From Gnetum montanum (Eukaryota; Streptophyta; Gnetopsida; Gnetales; Gnetaceae): a DNA stretch of 64,000 nucleotides. Within the stretch, counting starts at the first letter, position 1. Each line of letters starts with the position of its first letter. Below are positions 1 through 9,399 of the stretch, one piece after another. The notes beneath the pieces are model-generated. The model ran no database searches. It had not been told where the DNA came from and saw only the letters and a list, made by a program, of their open reading frames with translations. The stretch is from assembly GCA_015680685.1 (NCBI GenBank), contig MNCI01008305.1, positions 89,270-153,269 of the forward strand, given 5' to 3'. Made by a program: the position numbers and the translations under genes.

Positions 1-99
1 CAACCTATAGTATCATATGGATGGGTTGCATGGGGACCTTCTCTTGTCACACATATTTGAAAAAAATTAAAGCTTGTTCAAAAAGAGTTTCTTATATGT

Positions 100-660
100 T
101 AATTTTAAGTGAAAATGTAAACTTCTTATGATACCCTACTTTTAGAAGAAGATTTGCATCCTCTTAAAGTTAAAGCCCTTTATCAATATCGCAACTTATA
201 CTTAGAAGTTATGTTACATGAAAGAAGTCAATTATGCTAAGGAGATCATGAATGCTACACAAGAAAATGGATAGTTTCATAAAGGAAAATTATGGCTTTA
301 GTAATGGAATATTATAAGAGAGGATCTTCCTTTAAATACAAGGCTCTTCTAGAATACTATAAAAGAAAAATACTTGGGTAAAGTTTGGTTGAACATATTA
401 GAAAAAAACATTTTTATTTACATTTTGTTAGAGAAGGTTTATTATCTAATACTCAAAAGTATTTATTCTCAACGATTCCTATTCATTTAAAGAATCAAAC
501 TACTATGGCAAGAATGACTTCTTATCATTTCATTGTTGAGATAGTTTCTTGGATCAATTTACCAAGAGAAGAGCATATTTGCATATTATGCAATAAAATA
601 TAGAGGATGAAGAGCATATTTTTATCTTGCCCATGTTTGGCTCATATTCGAATGAATTAT
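100..660 (+). pseudogene. LINE ORF2 C-terminal fragment
   Basis: This is the 3' end of a non-LTR retrotransposon ORF2, broken upstream. The longest open stretch, 385-603, ends with PREEHICILCNKI. After one TAG at 601-603 the frame continues EDEEHIFILPMFG. A basic or aromatic stretch, then a Cys-x2-Cys pair, then an acidic EDE and a His-x(n)-Cys-like position, is the usual end of LINE ORF2 proteins, where the last zinc-binding segment lies about 150 residues after the reverse transcriptase. The final Cys is not visible here. No RT motifs are present, so this is a 5'-truncated or decayed copy. The family assignment is inference from the C-terminal pattern only. Confidence 0.5.
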
Positions 661-959
661 AATATTAATTGTAATAAGCTAATTTCAAATTGACCCTATC
701 TGCTTTGGATATTAATCAATGATGCTTTCAACTTTCTTCAGAAATGTGTTGAGGCTTTGTAACCATCCAATAAATTATTTGTGATTTCCTAGACATAATA
801 CAAATTTCTAGTTTCTAGTTTTTAATGAAATGATGTGATGTAAAAATACAACATTCAAGTCATTCATATAAGATACTACTCTCTCTCTTTTTCTTTAAGC
901 TTGTTATGCTAGGTGATGCTTCAATGGGGATGTTGGAACCTTAAAAAGATTATAATATA

Positions 960-1057
960 GTTCAATCAAAAGTTTTATAGCCCAGCATTGCCAACCAAAA
1001 TTGAATTCATGACTTGGAGCTTTAACTCAAGAGTCTTACCACTAGGCTAACATTTCA
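960..1057 (-). repeat. tRNA-derived SINE-like copy 1
   Basis: On the minus strand this reads TAGCCTAGTGG (complement of about 1039-1049), an exact match to the pol III A-box pattern TRGCNNAGTGG. A decayed B-box-like GAATTCAATTTTGG follows about 30 bases later. Two further copies with the same order and spacing lie at 1479-1576 and 30475-30570, all on the minus strand. A related copy is at 60275-60360. It is not a tRNA gene because no cloverleaf closes. Confidence 0.5.
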
Positions 1058-1478
1058 TTATTCAATGGTGATACTTCAATGGTGAAGCATGCCCTAGATA
1101 TAGGGTCATTTATACATAAAATTATAGTATTGATCATTTGTAAATGAATATCATATTTAGATACCCAATTCAAAAAGATATTCTAAACTTTCATGTTTTT
1201 CCATGATATTTAATTTTTTGTTGATTTCTCAAAGAGTTGAGTAAAAAATTATTAGTCTTCTTAATCCCATTAAACATATGGAATCTATTTCAATACTATT
1301 TGGTTTTGATAGGTGTTTTATTGTTGAAATCAATCTTCTAAATCATAAAGAGTAATTGGTATTATAAGTAGGCAAGAAAACTTACATTTAAATAATTACA
1401 TATTATAATCATTCTAATTCTTATAAATTTTGTCAATGGTAACATTTTTTAAATAATATTTATCCCTAAGACATATAG
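1058..1478. other. AT-rich spacer between two SINE-like copies
   Basis: This stretch is AT-rich with short A and T runs. I see no coding signal, no RNA gene and no clear repeat in it. Confidence 0.5.
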
Positions 1479-1576
1479 TCAATTTAGAACTTTATAACTA
1501 AACATTGCCTACTAGAATCTAGCCCTTAACTTGGAACTTTGAAATCAAGAATCTTACCCTAAGCTAACACATCATT
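1479..1576 (-). repeat. tRNA-derived SINE-like copy 2
   Basis: The minus strand reads GTTAGCTTAGGGTAAGA (decayed A box), then the shared AAGTTCCAAGT block. The tail is AGGCAATGTTTAGTTATAA, also seen as AGGCGATGTTGAATTATAA in copy 3. The B box is not clear in this copy. Assignment rests on collinearity with the other copies. Confidence 0.45.
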
Positions 1577-2995
1577 GTAACTTTTGTCATTAGGAAGGAT
1601 ATTTGTTTAATGTTTTTTATTTTTTATCAAGAACAAAGATGCTAAGAAAAAAAAGAAAATGATCAAAAGTTGAGGAAAGAATAAAATAATCTAAAGTTGA
1701 AGATACTAGAAATCAAATTAACATCAATGATAAAAATGATCAAATGGTAATAAAGAAACCATATAAGATTGTAGCTTTTGTAAATATTTCAATTTATATT
1801 ACATGAAGTATTAATTAGTATAGACAGATAGCATATAAGACAAATTTTTCCTTGTCTAACAAAATATTGTTAACTCAAAGATTCAAACTAATGTTAACAA
1901 GAACGTTATAGTTGATAGAAAGGATACTTAATGTAAGGTTAACATTAAGTGATGAAGTGATGATAATATTTGTAACACCATTTTTTTTTGGTGAATCTAA
2001 CTTTTCTATGAATATTGGTATTTCATCATAGGTTTCTTTTTGCTATTTTAATTTCAATCATGAATGTTGAAGTAATGTCAATATGGTTAGAATCACGATC
2101 ATTCTCCCTACTAACATTTAAATTTCTTCTATTGTTTTTTCAAAGTATCAATTCTAAGGTTGTACACATTAGTACATATCTCTAAAATTGGAAATTTTTT
2201 CTTTTCCACGTTGTTTTTGATTTTTTCTACTTAGTGTCATTATGTACTTTAAATTTTTTTCTTTATATTAATATTTTTTTAGGAAACCACACCTTCAACT
2301 TTCCTATAAAAAATTAATTTTCTTTTCCTAATTTCTCAATAAAAATTGTAAGGTTATACATCTAAATAGACATCTTTGAAATTGTTGAGCTTTCTTTCTA
2401 TGTTATTCTAGAGTTTCATCTCTCCTTAGCGCTTATTATGTGATCTGGTTATTTTTTTGTTTTTATTATTTTATTTTCTTTATTTCTTGCTTACATGCTA
2501 CCAAAGTATCATGTCAACTATATATCTCTTGAAGCATATATAGTTAAATAGTTTTGGATCTAACACCTCTTCTTCCCCTTTCATCCTCTTCTCCTCCCAT
2601 TTCTCTTCCACATCCCATCCCATCCTCGCATGTCCAATCCCTTTCCTCTTAATTAAAAAAAAATCAAGTAAACACCTCAATTTTATCATATCTTTATGAA
2701 ACAATGAATTTTTAATAAAAGAATTTTTTGTAAAAGGTATAACCTTAGGAAAAAGTTAAAATTTTTTAATCATATACCTATGTTAATGGGCCATATCTCA
2801 ATCAAGGGTTCAAATTAAAACTTTCAATATATAAACTAATTTTTATTAGAAATGCAATGATGTATATTCCCAAGTTGTACAACTACCATAATAATTAATA
2901 TGTAAGTAAAAGGATACAAATTCAAGTTTCAATAAATATTTATTTATTTATTGGGTTGTAATATATGTATACCTAATCTAATTTATTCTATTGAA
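1577..2995. other. AT-rich region without recognisable genes
   Basis: This holds long A/T runs and a CT/TC-rich patch near 2565-2650 (minus-strand GA-rich). Short open frames here have no family resemblance and no codon structure. I see nothing I can support. Confidence 0.5.
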
Positions 2996-2999
2996 GGAC

Positions 3000-4350
3000 A
3001 ATAGTTATGGGTAGGAGTTTTTGAGGAGAGAACCTAAGCAATGGGACAAATGGCAAGGCTAGAGGTGGAACTGACATTGAGGGTGCCATAGAGCGACCAA
3101 AGGCAAACATTGGTAGTGGAGGTCCTAGAAGCTATGCAGTGCAAGTATTGGACAAGGAATAAGGAATTAGGACAAGTAGGTGATGCTTCAGAAGCTAAGG
3201 GTTAGAGAAAGAAGGCAGTCTGCTAGCACCGAAGAGATGGAGGTATTAATGCATGCTTCTATTAAGAGGGAACCATGCAGTTGTAGGTCTAGCACCCATG
3301 GGCCAAGGGGCTATGTACTATGGAATTGAGCCTAGTTGGGAAATTTGTTTTTGCAAGAGCTAGACCTGGAACAGAGCTTATTAATAAATTGATGGCAAAA
3401 ACTATGGGGTCAGTGACGTAGAGGTCCATAGCCTAGTAGACGACCTATTGTTATTCATCTTTTAACTTACTAATGACTGGGATAAGGTTCTCATTAAGGG
3501 CCTTGCCCTCATGCATTAGCACCCAGGGATGCATAGAGACCCAGATCTATTCTCTTAGGCACTTTGGGTCTAGGTTTCAAGTGTGTTGTGGGAGTTATGG
3601 ACCACTAAGCTCCTTAAAGCCTTCATGGGGTTTTTTGAGGAATTTATAATCTTTAACAAATTTACCGGAACTAAGTTGCAAATGGGCTTTACTTGTTTCT
3701 ATGTTTGGAGGTCATTGTCATCCAAATACCTCATGAAGGAAGTTATCTTGGACCTTACTTTAGGCCAGAAAATAGTGTTAGTTGAATATGAAAATGTACC
3801 AGTTGATAAACCCTCAGCATATCTATCTTTGGTTGAATTCCACTACACCATTAGTGGAAAGGACAACCACAAGACTAAGAAATATAGGGTTAGATCTAAA
3901 GCCACTGCACCCAAGTAAAAGGTGATGGGTAGATGGTGGTGGGGAGGCATAAGTAGGCCTTGCTAGGCCCCTCGGTAAGGCCACACTCCCCTATGATGAT
4001 GTCCAAGGAGGTTATGGTGCTAAGTTCACCCACTTCCATGGTGGGGAAAACCCCTAAACCTAAAGATTGCACTCTAGAGGAGAAAAGGAGGAAGCTTCTC
4101 CCATTGGGATACTGGGTGTTGGTAGTGTAGGGATTCATGATGCCAAAAAATGGTAGAGATTTTAGGGAATACTGTAATGCTAGATGTTGGGTTTTTTGTG
4201 GTGATTAAACTGGAATGAGTTGGGTGGCCACCAGTACCCATGGTGAGTAGAAAAAAGACATAGTTAGATATTGACTTGGAATCACAGACAACCCTAAAAG
4301 ACGTTTCTAGGAAAAAGTCTATGGGTAGATCATGAAAAGCCTTTCATAAA
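3000..4350 (+). pseudogene. LINE ORF1 (DUF4283-like) remnant
   Basis: This is a degraded coding region best seen at 3583-3918. It contains LKAFMGFFEEFIIFNKFTG, then about 55 residues later LGQKIVLVEYENVPV. An aromatic/Gly block followed by a VEYE-x-x-P motif is the layout of the plant LINE ORF1 nucleic-acid-binding domain (DUF4283), in which VEYE is followed by a zinc knuckle. The positions after VEYENVP have lost their cysteines (SLVEFHYTISGKDNHKTKKY), so the knuckle is dead. Flanking sequence at 3000-3580 and 3920-4340 is coding-like but frame-broken. It may belong to the same LINE as the RT at 26741-28700, split by insertion of element A; this is untested. It ends at the LTR of element A. 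Confidence 0.4.
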
Positions 4351-4361
4351 ACTATAAGGGT

Positions 4362-5295
4362 TGATAAGCGTCAAAGTGTTGCATCGATGGGCCCTCATTG
4401 ACATAGCCTCGTTGATGGCCCTTGTCAATGGAGCCCCATTTACGTGGTCTTGCCCCATTTACGTAGTGTTTGCTATGTCTATGAGGCCTCGTCAATGTAG
4501 TCCTATAATAACAACTATAAATGCAATCTCACAACCATGTTTATGGGATATTAAGTCATAGTAGTAGTAGAGCCCTTGTAGTTTTTCCATTTGAAAGTTA
4601 TAATATTTCTTTGAGTGCCTACAATAGGAGTTAGAAAGTATACAAATATTCATTCGAGCATTGTTGTACCTGAACCACACTAATGTGTACAGTAATAAAG
4701 ATGAGCCTTGTGATCAAACCTTGCAACACTTAGAATAGATTAATGATTTATTTATACATTAATTATTTTCATTAAATATGCAATTAATTAAGCTAAATTA
4801 TACTTTAAGCAATTAGTTAATTGTTTAACCTAAATAGATTAAACACATAAGTATAGCCACTTTGAGCATAAACATGTATTCACTTGGTATTCCCAGCAGC
4901 GTTATTGCTTGGTGCACCCAGTAGTGTAGTGTTTGGTAACCTAGCAGTGGATACATGGGTTCACAACGTTAGGACCAGATGCTTACGTTAGGACTAGTTA
5001 GAGGCTAGTTAAGTAGTTAAATTAGATTAGTTATTAAACCACTTCATCTCTTTACTTTAAGTACCAAAAAACATAAAACATAAAACAATAAAAATCATAT
5101 GCTTGAATTACACTTAACCATACCTTCATACATCACAAGTGTAATTGGGAAGACAACGAATGACCATTAGGGTAGGGTTCACTTTCTAGACAACTAATGT
5201 ACCAAAGACATAAAGTCCACAAAATTTGACTAGATTGTGTGTGAATGCTTCATGATTCATATCGTTGAGTGTAGGGGTATCTTCACCACTCATCA
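4362..5295 (+). repeat. 5' LTR of element A
   Basis: It starts TGATAAGCGTCAAAGTG and ends CACCACTCATCA, so TG...CA. It aligns along its length with 24560-25469 (TGATGAGTGTC...GCTGATCA). A TATA box TATAAAT is at 4516-4522. The 3' end (GTGTAGGGGTATCTTCACCACTCATCA is the block at 5269-5295) matches the minus-strand end of element B's LTRs, although the U3 parts differ. It contains a repeated ACTTGGTAnnCC(C/T)AG motif at about 4880-4950 that also occurs in B's LTRs. A purine-rich AACTATAAGGGT lies just upstream, like the polypurine tract before the other LTR. Confidence 0.8.
4516..4522 (+). promoter_or_regulatory. TATA box in 5' LTR of A
   Basis: TATAAAT follows a GC-richer block of short repeats (ATCGATGGGCCC, TTACGTAG) that would be U3. 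The matching site in the 3' LTR is TATAAATA at 24687-24694. Position and sequence fit an LTR core promoter; activity is inferred. Confidence 0.45.
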
Positions 5296-5313
5296 TTGGC
5301 ACCATTGTTGAGG
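5296..5313 (+). other. Primer-binding site of element A
   Basis: TTGGCACCATTGTTGAGG directly follows the LTR. After the first T it resembles TGGCGCCGTTGCCGGGG, the complement of the 3' end of plant tRNA-Asp(GTC), the primer reported for Athila-type elements. The differences are mostly G-to-A or C-to-T changes at former CG pairs. Confidence 0.65.
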
Positions 5314-5445
5314 ACTCTTTTTGTTGAAATGTACACTGTTTAGGATTAGTGAACATTATTAATATCATTGGACAAAGCCCAAGGTTGACATCATTCTTAA
5401 ATTATATCATTACAAAAGCATACTGATATTTTATTTGTTTGCAAA

Positions 5446-7258
5446 ATGTCTTCTTCTCACAAGCATGAAGATGTTAAACCACTAGTCCCACAACAATGCA
5501 ATGTGGTATATACTCGTCCAAATTAGTATGTGCCTAATTCCACCTTCATCCTACACCATGATGAACAACTATGATGCTATGATATGGAAGGTAACATTGT
5601 AATTCCTCCTGATCAATCTATGCCCATGATGTTGCTTCAAACTCTTATGAAGTTAGGCATCCATGATCTTCAAGAGGAGTATGTTTGCATGATTACAACT
5701 ACAAGGAATACCATCCCACTAAAATACAATGCTGAAGAGATTGACACCAAGAGAAGTAACATGAGTTTGTGAAGAAAAAATGGTTCACCAATCCCTTGTT
5801 CTTGCTGAACCAAGATGATAATGAGGGCCCTTTCTTTGGAGGCTCTCAACATGAAAATTTTCCATCCCTCATCACTAATGATGGGGGTGTGAACTTGAAT
5901 CTACATTCCAATATGAACAAACTAGGTTTTGGTAAAGATGGTAGTCAAGGAAGGGGCTTGGACAAGCATCAAGATGATATGAAACTTGACAAAAGTGGTC
6001 GTGACAACCGAAGGGGGGTTGGCAGATATCATGGTGGTGGCAGTCCTTCTCCCCATTTGACCTCTTCATCTACATATTCTTCTTCCTCTTTTTCTGATTC
6101 TAAAAAACACCATAGAAGAAATAATCATGATGGATGTGGGTAGTAGAATAATAATACTAATTTCCATACCCACAATAATTAAAGGGGTAATAGAGGACAT
6201 CATCAACGATAATGAATTAATGGTGATGATGAGCCTTTACTGGTAACTCAAAGCATGCCTAACATTAAAAAGGTAGTCAAGATCCCAATTAGGCATGTTG
6301 AAGATAGTCAGATCAAGTGCTTAGACATGAAAAATATCCCAAGATTTGAGGGGGATATAACTCTTATTTGCAAAACCATCTATAAGCCTTTCATGATGCC
6401 TGTGCCTTACAAAAGATAGAGAATGATAGGTAGAAATTAAAGCTATTCCCCAAGACACTCATCAAAGAGGTAGAAACTTGGTATTGGTCCTTGGAGCTAG
6501 AATCTATTTGCCAATGGAGTAAAATGCTCAAGTTATTTAATGATAAATACTAGATGTACTCTAGAGTGTCCAATTCGAGAAGGCAAATCCAATGCTAGAA
6601 ATAAGGGATACATGAACCCTTGGATGTCGCCATGGGTAGATATTATTTTCTTATACATCAATGCCCTAACCATGATTATTCTTAGAGGGAACAACTCTGC
6701 CACATCATAGATGGGCTCAGAGAAGAAACTAGAAGAACTCTTGGGGTTTATGCCCAAGAGAGACTATCCAAAATAAGAGTACATCAAATAAAAAGGCTAA
6801 TAAAGAAGGTAGCAAAAGAAGAAGGTGAGTTGAAAAAAAGGAAAAGTGTAGAAGAATATAATAGGGACCCTTCCATCAAGAAAAGGCAGGTCCTGATTCT
6901 ATGATGAGGACTCACCACTCAATGAGGTGGTGAACAAGAAAACCTTGCCCATCCAAATCTATTTCGGAAAAGGTTGATAAATTATGGAACTCTTTGGATG
7001 AAAAATTCCAAACTACTATGAAGATTGCTAAATAATCCAAAGAGCATAATAGTGATCATAACTGTAGGAGGCAAAAAAAAAAAAGCTAAATGTGCCCACC
7101 AAAGGGGTAAGGGCAAAGTTTCTACAGTAGAAGAAGTTGTGGAGACAAATCCTTATGATGATGTTGGGTGTAACATTTGTCAATATGACCATCCTAAAGG
7201 ATGTTTCCTTGTAGTGTCACACTTACAAGAGTTTGGGGTATACATGCTGAATACTTGA
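5446..7258 (+). pseudogene. Element A gag (broken)
   Basis: The likely start is ATG 5446 (MSSSHKHEDVKPLVPQ), matching ATG 25621 of the tandem copy. A variable Gly/Ser-rich part with SSSTYSSSSFSDS-type residues follows (5769-6143). The capsid-like Retrotrans_gag domain lies at about 6320-6770. It shows LQNHL-x-AFHDACAL, KLKLFPKTLIKE, WYWSLE and IIDGLREETRRTLGVY, collinear with B's gag (HLQAFYNAC, KLKLFPITLIGQ, WYRSLRPNSI, IIDGLHNETRETLGMY). A C-terminal CNICQYDHPKGC at about 7171-7206 is a degenerate zinc knuckle (C-x2-C-x3-H-x3-C). Several TAG/TAA/TGA stops and at least one frameshift inactivate it. Confidence 0.7.
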
Positions 7259-7769
7259 CTAGCATGAAGGCAAGCACCTAGAAGGTTGCCTTATCTTTAG
7301 AGCAATCCAAAGTAGTTCCACCAGCAACAATAAGCTTATTATCCAAGTGGGGCTCCACCATAACTATATGAGCAATACTAGTAGTGGCAGCAACCATAGT
7401 CATGGCGAATGCCATCATCAAGATAGCAGTACCCTTATAGGTAAGTAGATCCATACATGTACTATGTTCACCAACCCATTTCTCCATAAATTTTTTCCAA
7501 CCACACCTCATTCCAGCATCACTATTACCCTCCAGAGTACCATTGAACTCATTGACCATTTACTTAAGGGGAGCATCCATGTTCATACCATCCTCTGCAT
7601 CTATCTGCACACATCCCTTTGCCCTCAACCTAGTTACCTCCTACTCTATCCATGCAGAATGAAATTCCTCTACAGTTGCAACAAAAAAAATGCTATGAGG
7701 ACTATAAATTTATAACCGGCCTTCCAGTCGAGTGGTTTGAACAATCAATCTAGGAAATGACCATTTTTC
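7259..7769 (+). other. Gag-protease linker of element A
   Basis: Sequence between gag and the protease reading frame. It is weakly coding in places but frame-broken, and I recognise no domain. It includes an A-rich patch at 7681-7690. Confidence 0.4.
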
Positions 7770-8370
7770 TGATCCAATAGTCCTCCCAAACCCTCACAAC
7801 CTAATGTGGCTAGTTGCCCTATATCTCCAACACCTTCATCCTCTAAATCAAACACATTCAAGAGTCCTTCAAACCAAACACTACCTTAGATCCACATTGT
7901 GATGCTAACTCATGCTATTTCCGACTGGATTAAGGCTAGCAACCTTTCCATGAAACAATCTAACTTGGGAAATCCTCTTATTTACTTGTAGATTACAGGA
8001 CATGAGCCATGCAAGGCTCTTCTTGATTCTAGTTTCGATGTCAATCTCATCTCCTACAACAAGTACAAGGCTTGGAACCTACCACCTCTTAAGAAGAGCA
8101 GTATCCTTTTAGAATTGGTAGACTAGTAAATCACTGTTCCTTTGGGATTAGTGGAGGATATCATGACCAAAATTTATGGGTGGTCCTATCCTACTAAGTT
8201 TTTGATGATTAAGGTAGAAAACTGCAAAGGCAACTTCCCCATCATTATGGGATGTGCATGGTTAAACATTGTTAATGCATGAATGAGCATAAGGGACCTC
8301 TCCTTCGAAATCTCCAAGGAAAATGAATTTGGATGGCTTGAGAAGAAGTGAGTTCCATGCATCATGTATA
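7770..8370 (+). pseudogene. Element A aspartic protease (retropepsin-like)
   Basis: One reading frame runs through a Pro/Ser-rich linker into GHEPCKALLDSSFDVNLISY, the retropepsin active-site region. The catalytic motif is DSS at 8025-8033 where the family has DSG or DTG, a Gly-to-Ser change from one G-to-A transition. Downstream NFPIIMGCAWLNIVNA is the I-(L/M)-G-x-x-W-L flap/dimer region of plant Ty3 proteases. Stops include adjacent TAG and TAA near 8126-8131. The frame is cut by insertion of element B at 8376 and resumes after 17302. Confidence 0.65.
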
Positions 8371-8375
8371 GTGAT
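8371..8375. other. Left target-site duplication of B
   Basis: GTGAT abuts TGATGAGTGG of B's left LTR. The right flank 17298-17302 is ATGAT. Five bases is the Ty3/gypsy size, and the one difference is a G/A transition. Confidence 0.6.
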
Positions 8376-9264
8376 TGATGAGTGGTGAGGTACCCCTACA
8401 CTCAACCATATGAATACGAGCGTTTCACGCATGATCCGGTCAAACTCCGCAGATGGGCTAGTTATGATATCTAGATAGTTACTCATAGATCATAGTTCAC
8501 TATCTTCCCACCTAGACTAATATTTACTTTGTCATGTATGGTTTAATCTAGAGTGAGGTGTATGATGTGTTCCTACGCTAATACTACTCCTGGAGGCAAT
8601 GTAAAATAACTTTAATAAGCTAGGAGGAAATGGGATAGAGAGTTAAGCTAAGAGGAAAGGAAGAGAGAATCTAAGCTAGCCTAAGTGCGATGAGCATCTA
8701 TTCCTTAATCATACGTACACATCTTGGACCTCATGCTTGACTACCACTAGGATTACCAAGTGCATGGCCTAGGTACGCTACTAGGATACCAAGTAGTCAC
8801 ACTTAAATGCTTGTGATTAAGTCGTACTCATTCTGCATTTAATAGGAAGTTAGGGTAAGGAGATATTAACTATGAAAGTAATAAATAACAACAACAATTA
8901 AATAAATAAACTAAATGAATGCTGCAATGATGAAGTAATCTTGATCTTTATTTCTGGTCATGTGTGTGTCCAAGTATGTCACACTCGAATAAAGGATGCC
9001 ATACAATTACAATCATCACACCGCAGGCATGCACTAGGAGAAAGGATTGAGAAAAAAATAACAAAAAGACTCTAACTAAACTAACTCTAAAACTTACCAA
9101 AAACTCCCCCAACTCTGTGCACCTACATGTGTATTTATAGGCCCACACAAGAGTCGTGATATCCCATATCTGATATTGCAACTGGGCTGCGATATCATGC
9201 ACCCGATATTGTGGCTACGATATCATGCCTGCGATATCACAGCCCAATGAACTATGATTCATCA
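8376..9264 (-). repeat. 3' LTR of element B
   Basis: It spans TGATGAGTGG to GATTCATCA on the plus strand, 889 bp, and aligns end to end with 16410-17297. On the minus strand U3 lies at 9264-9140 with GATATC repeats, followed by TATAAATA (complement of 9132-9139). Confidence 0.85.
9132..9139 (-). promoter_or_regulatory. TATA box and upstream GATATC array, B 3' LTR
   Basis: TATTTATA on plus is TATAAATA on minus. Upstream of it in the element's direction are GATATC or GATATT at 9158, 9191, 9204, 9219 and 9233, the last four 13-15 bases apart. The other LTR has the same arrangement (17166-17173 and 17193-17271). This looks like an enhancer-like U3 array; function is inferred. Confidence 0.5.
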
Positions 9265-9278
9265 TACCCCCATGATTG
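9265..9278 (-). other. Polypurine tract of element B
   Basis: On the minus strand CAATCATGGGGGTA ends directly at the TGATGAATC start of the 3' LTR. It corresponds to TTGTGAGGGTA in A and ATGGAGATA in C. Confidence 0.5.
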
Positions 9279-9399
9279 AATGCAAACTTGTCCTCGAGTC
9301 AAAATGAGAAGAAGCTCTATTTATTACACAGTGGATAGGTATGGGGTTATTGACTAACTAGGGATTTATTCATGCCACAGTGGAGATTAGAATAGAGAA

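Noticed and set aside
5670-6069. Minus-strand open stretches opposite element A gag
   Set aside because: They are mirror frames of the plus-strand gag and have no family resemblance; the duplicated copy at 25.7-26.2 kb does not preserve them.
7278-7559. 93-residue minus-strand open frame in element A
   Set aside because: It lies between gag and protease of a plus-strand element, has no recognisable domain, and no copy is available to test it.
7700-7790. Possible tRNA gene (CCAGTCGAGTGGTTTGAA)
   Set aside because: An A-box-like string is present, but no cloverleaf or B box at the right distance can be formed.
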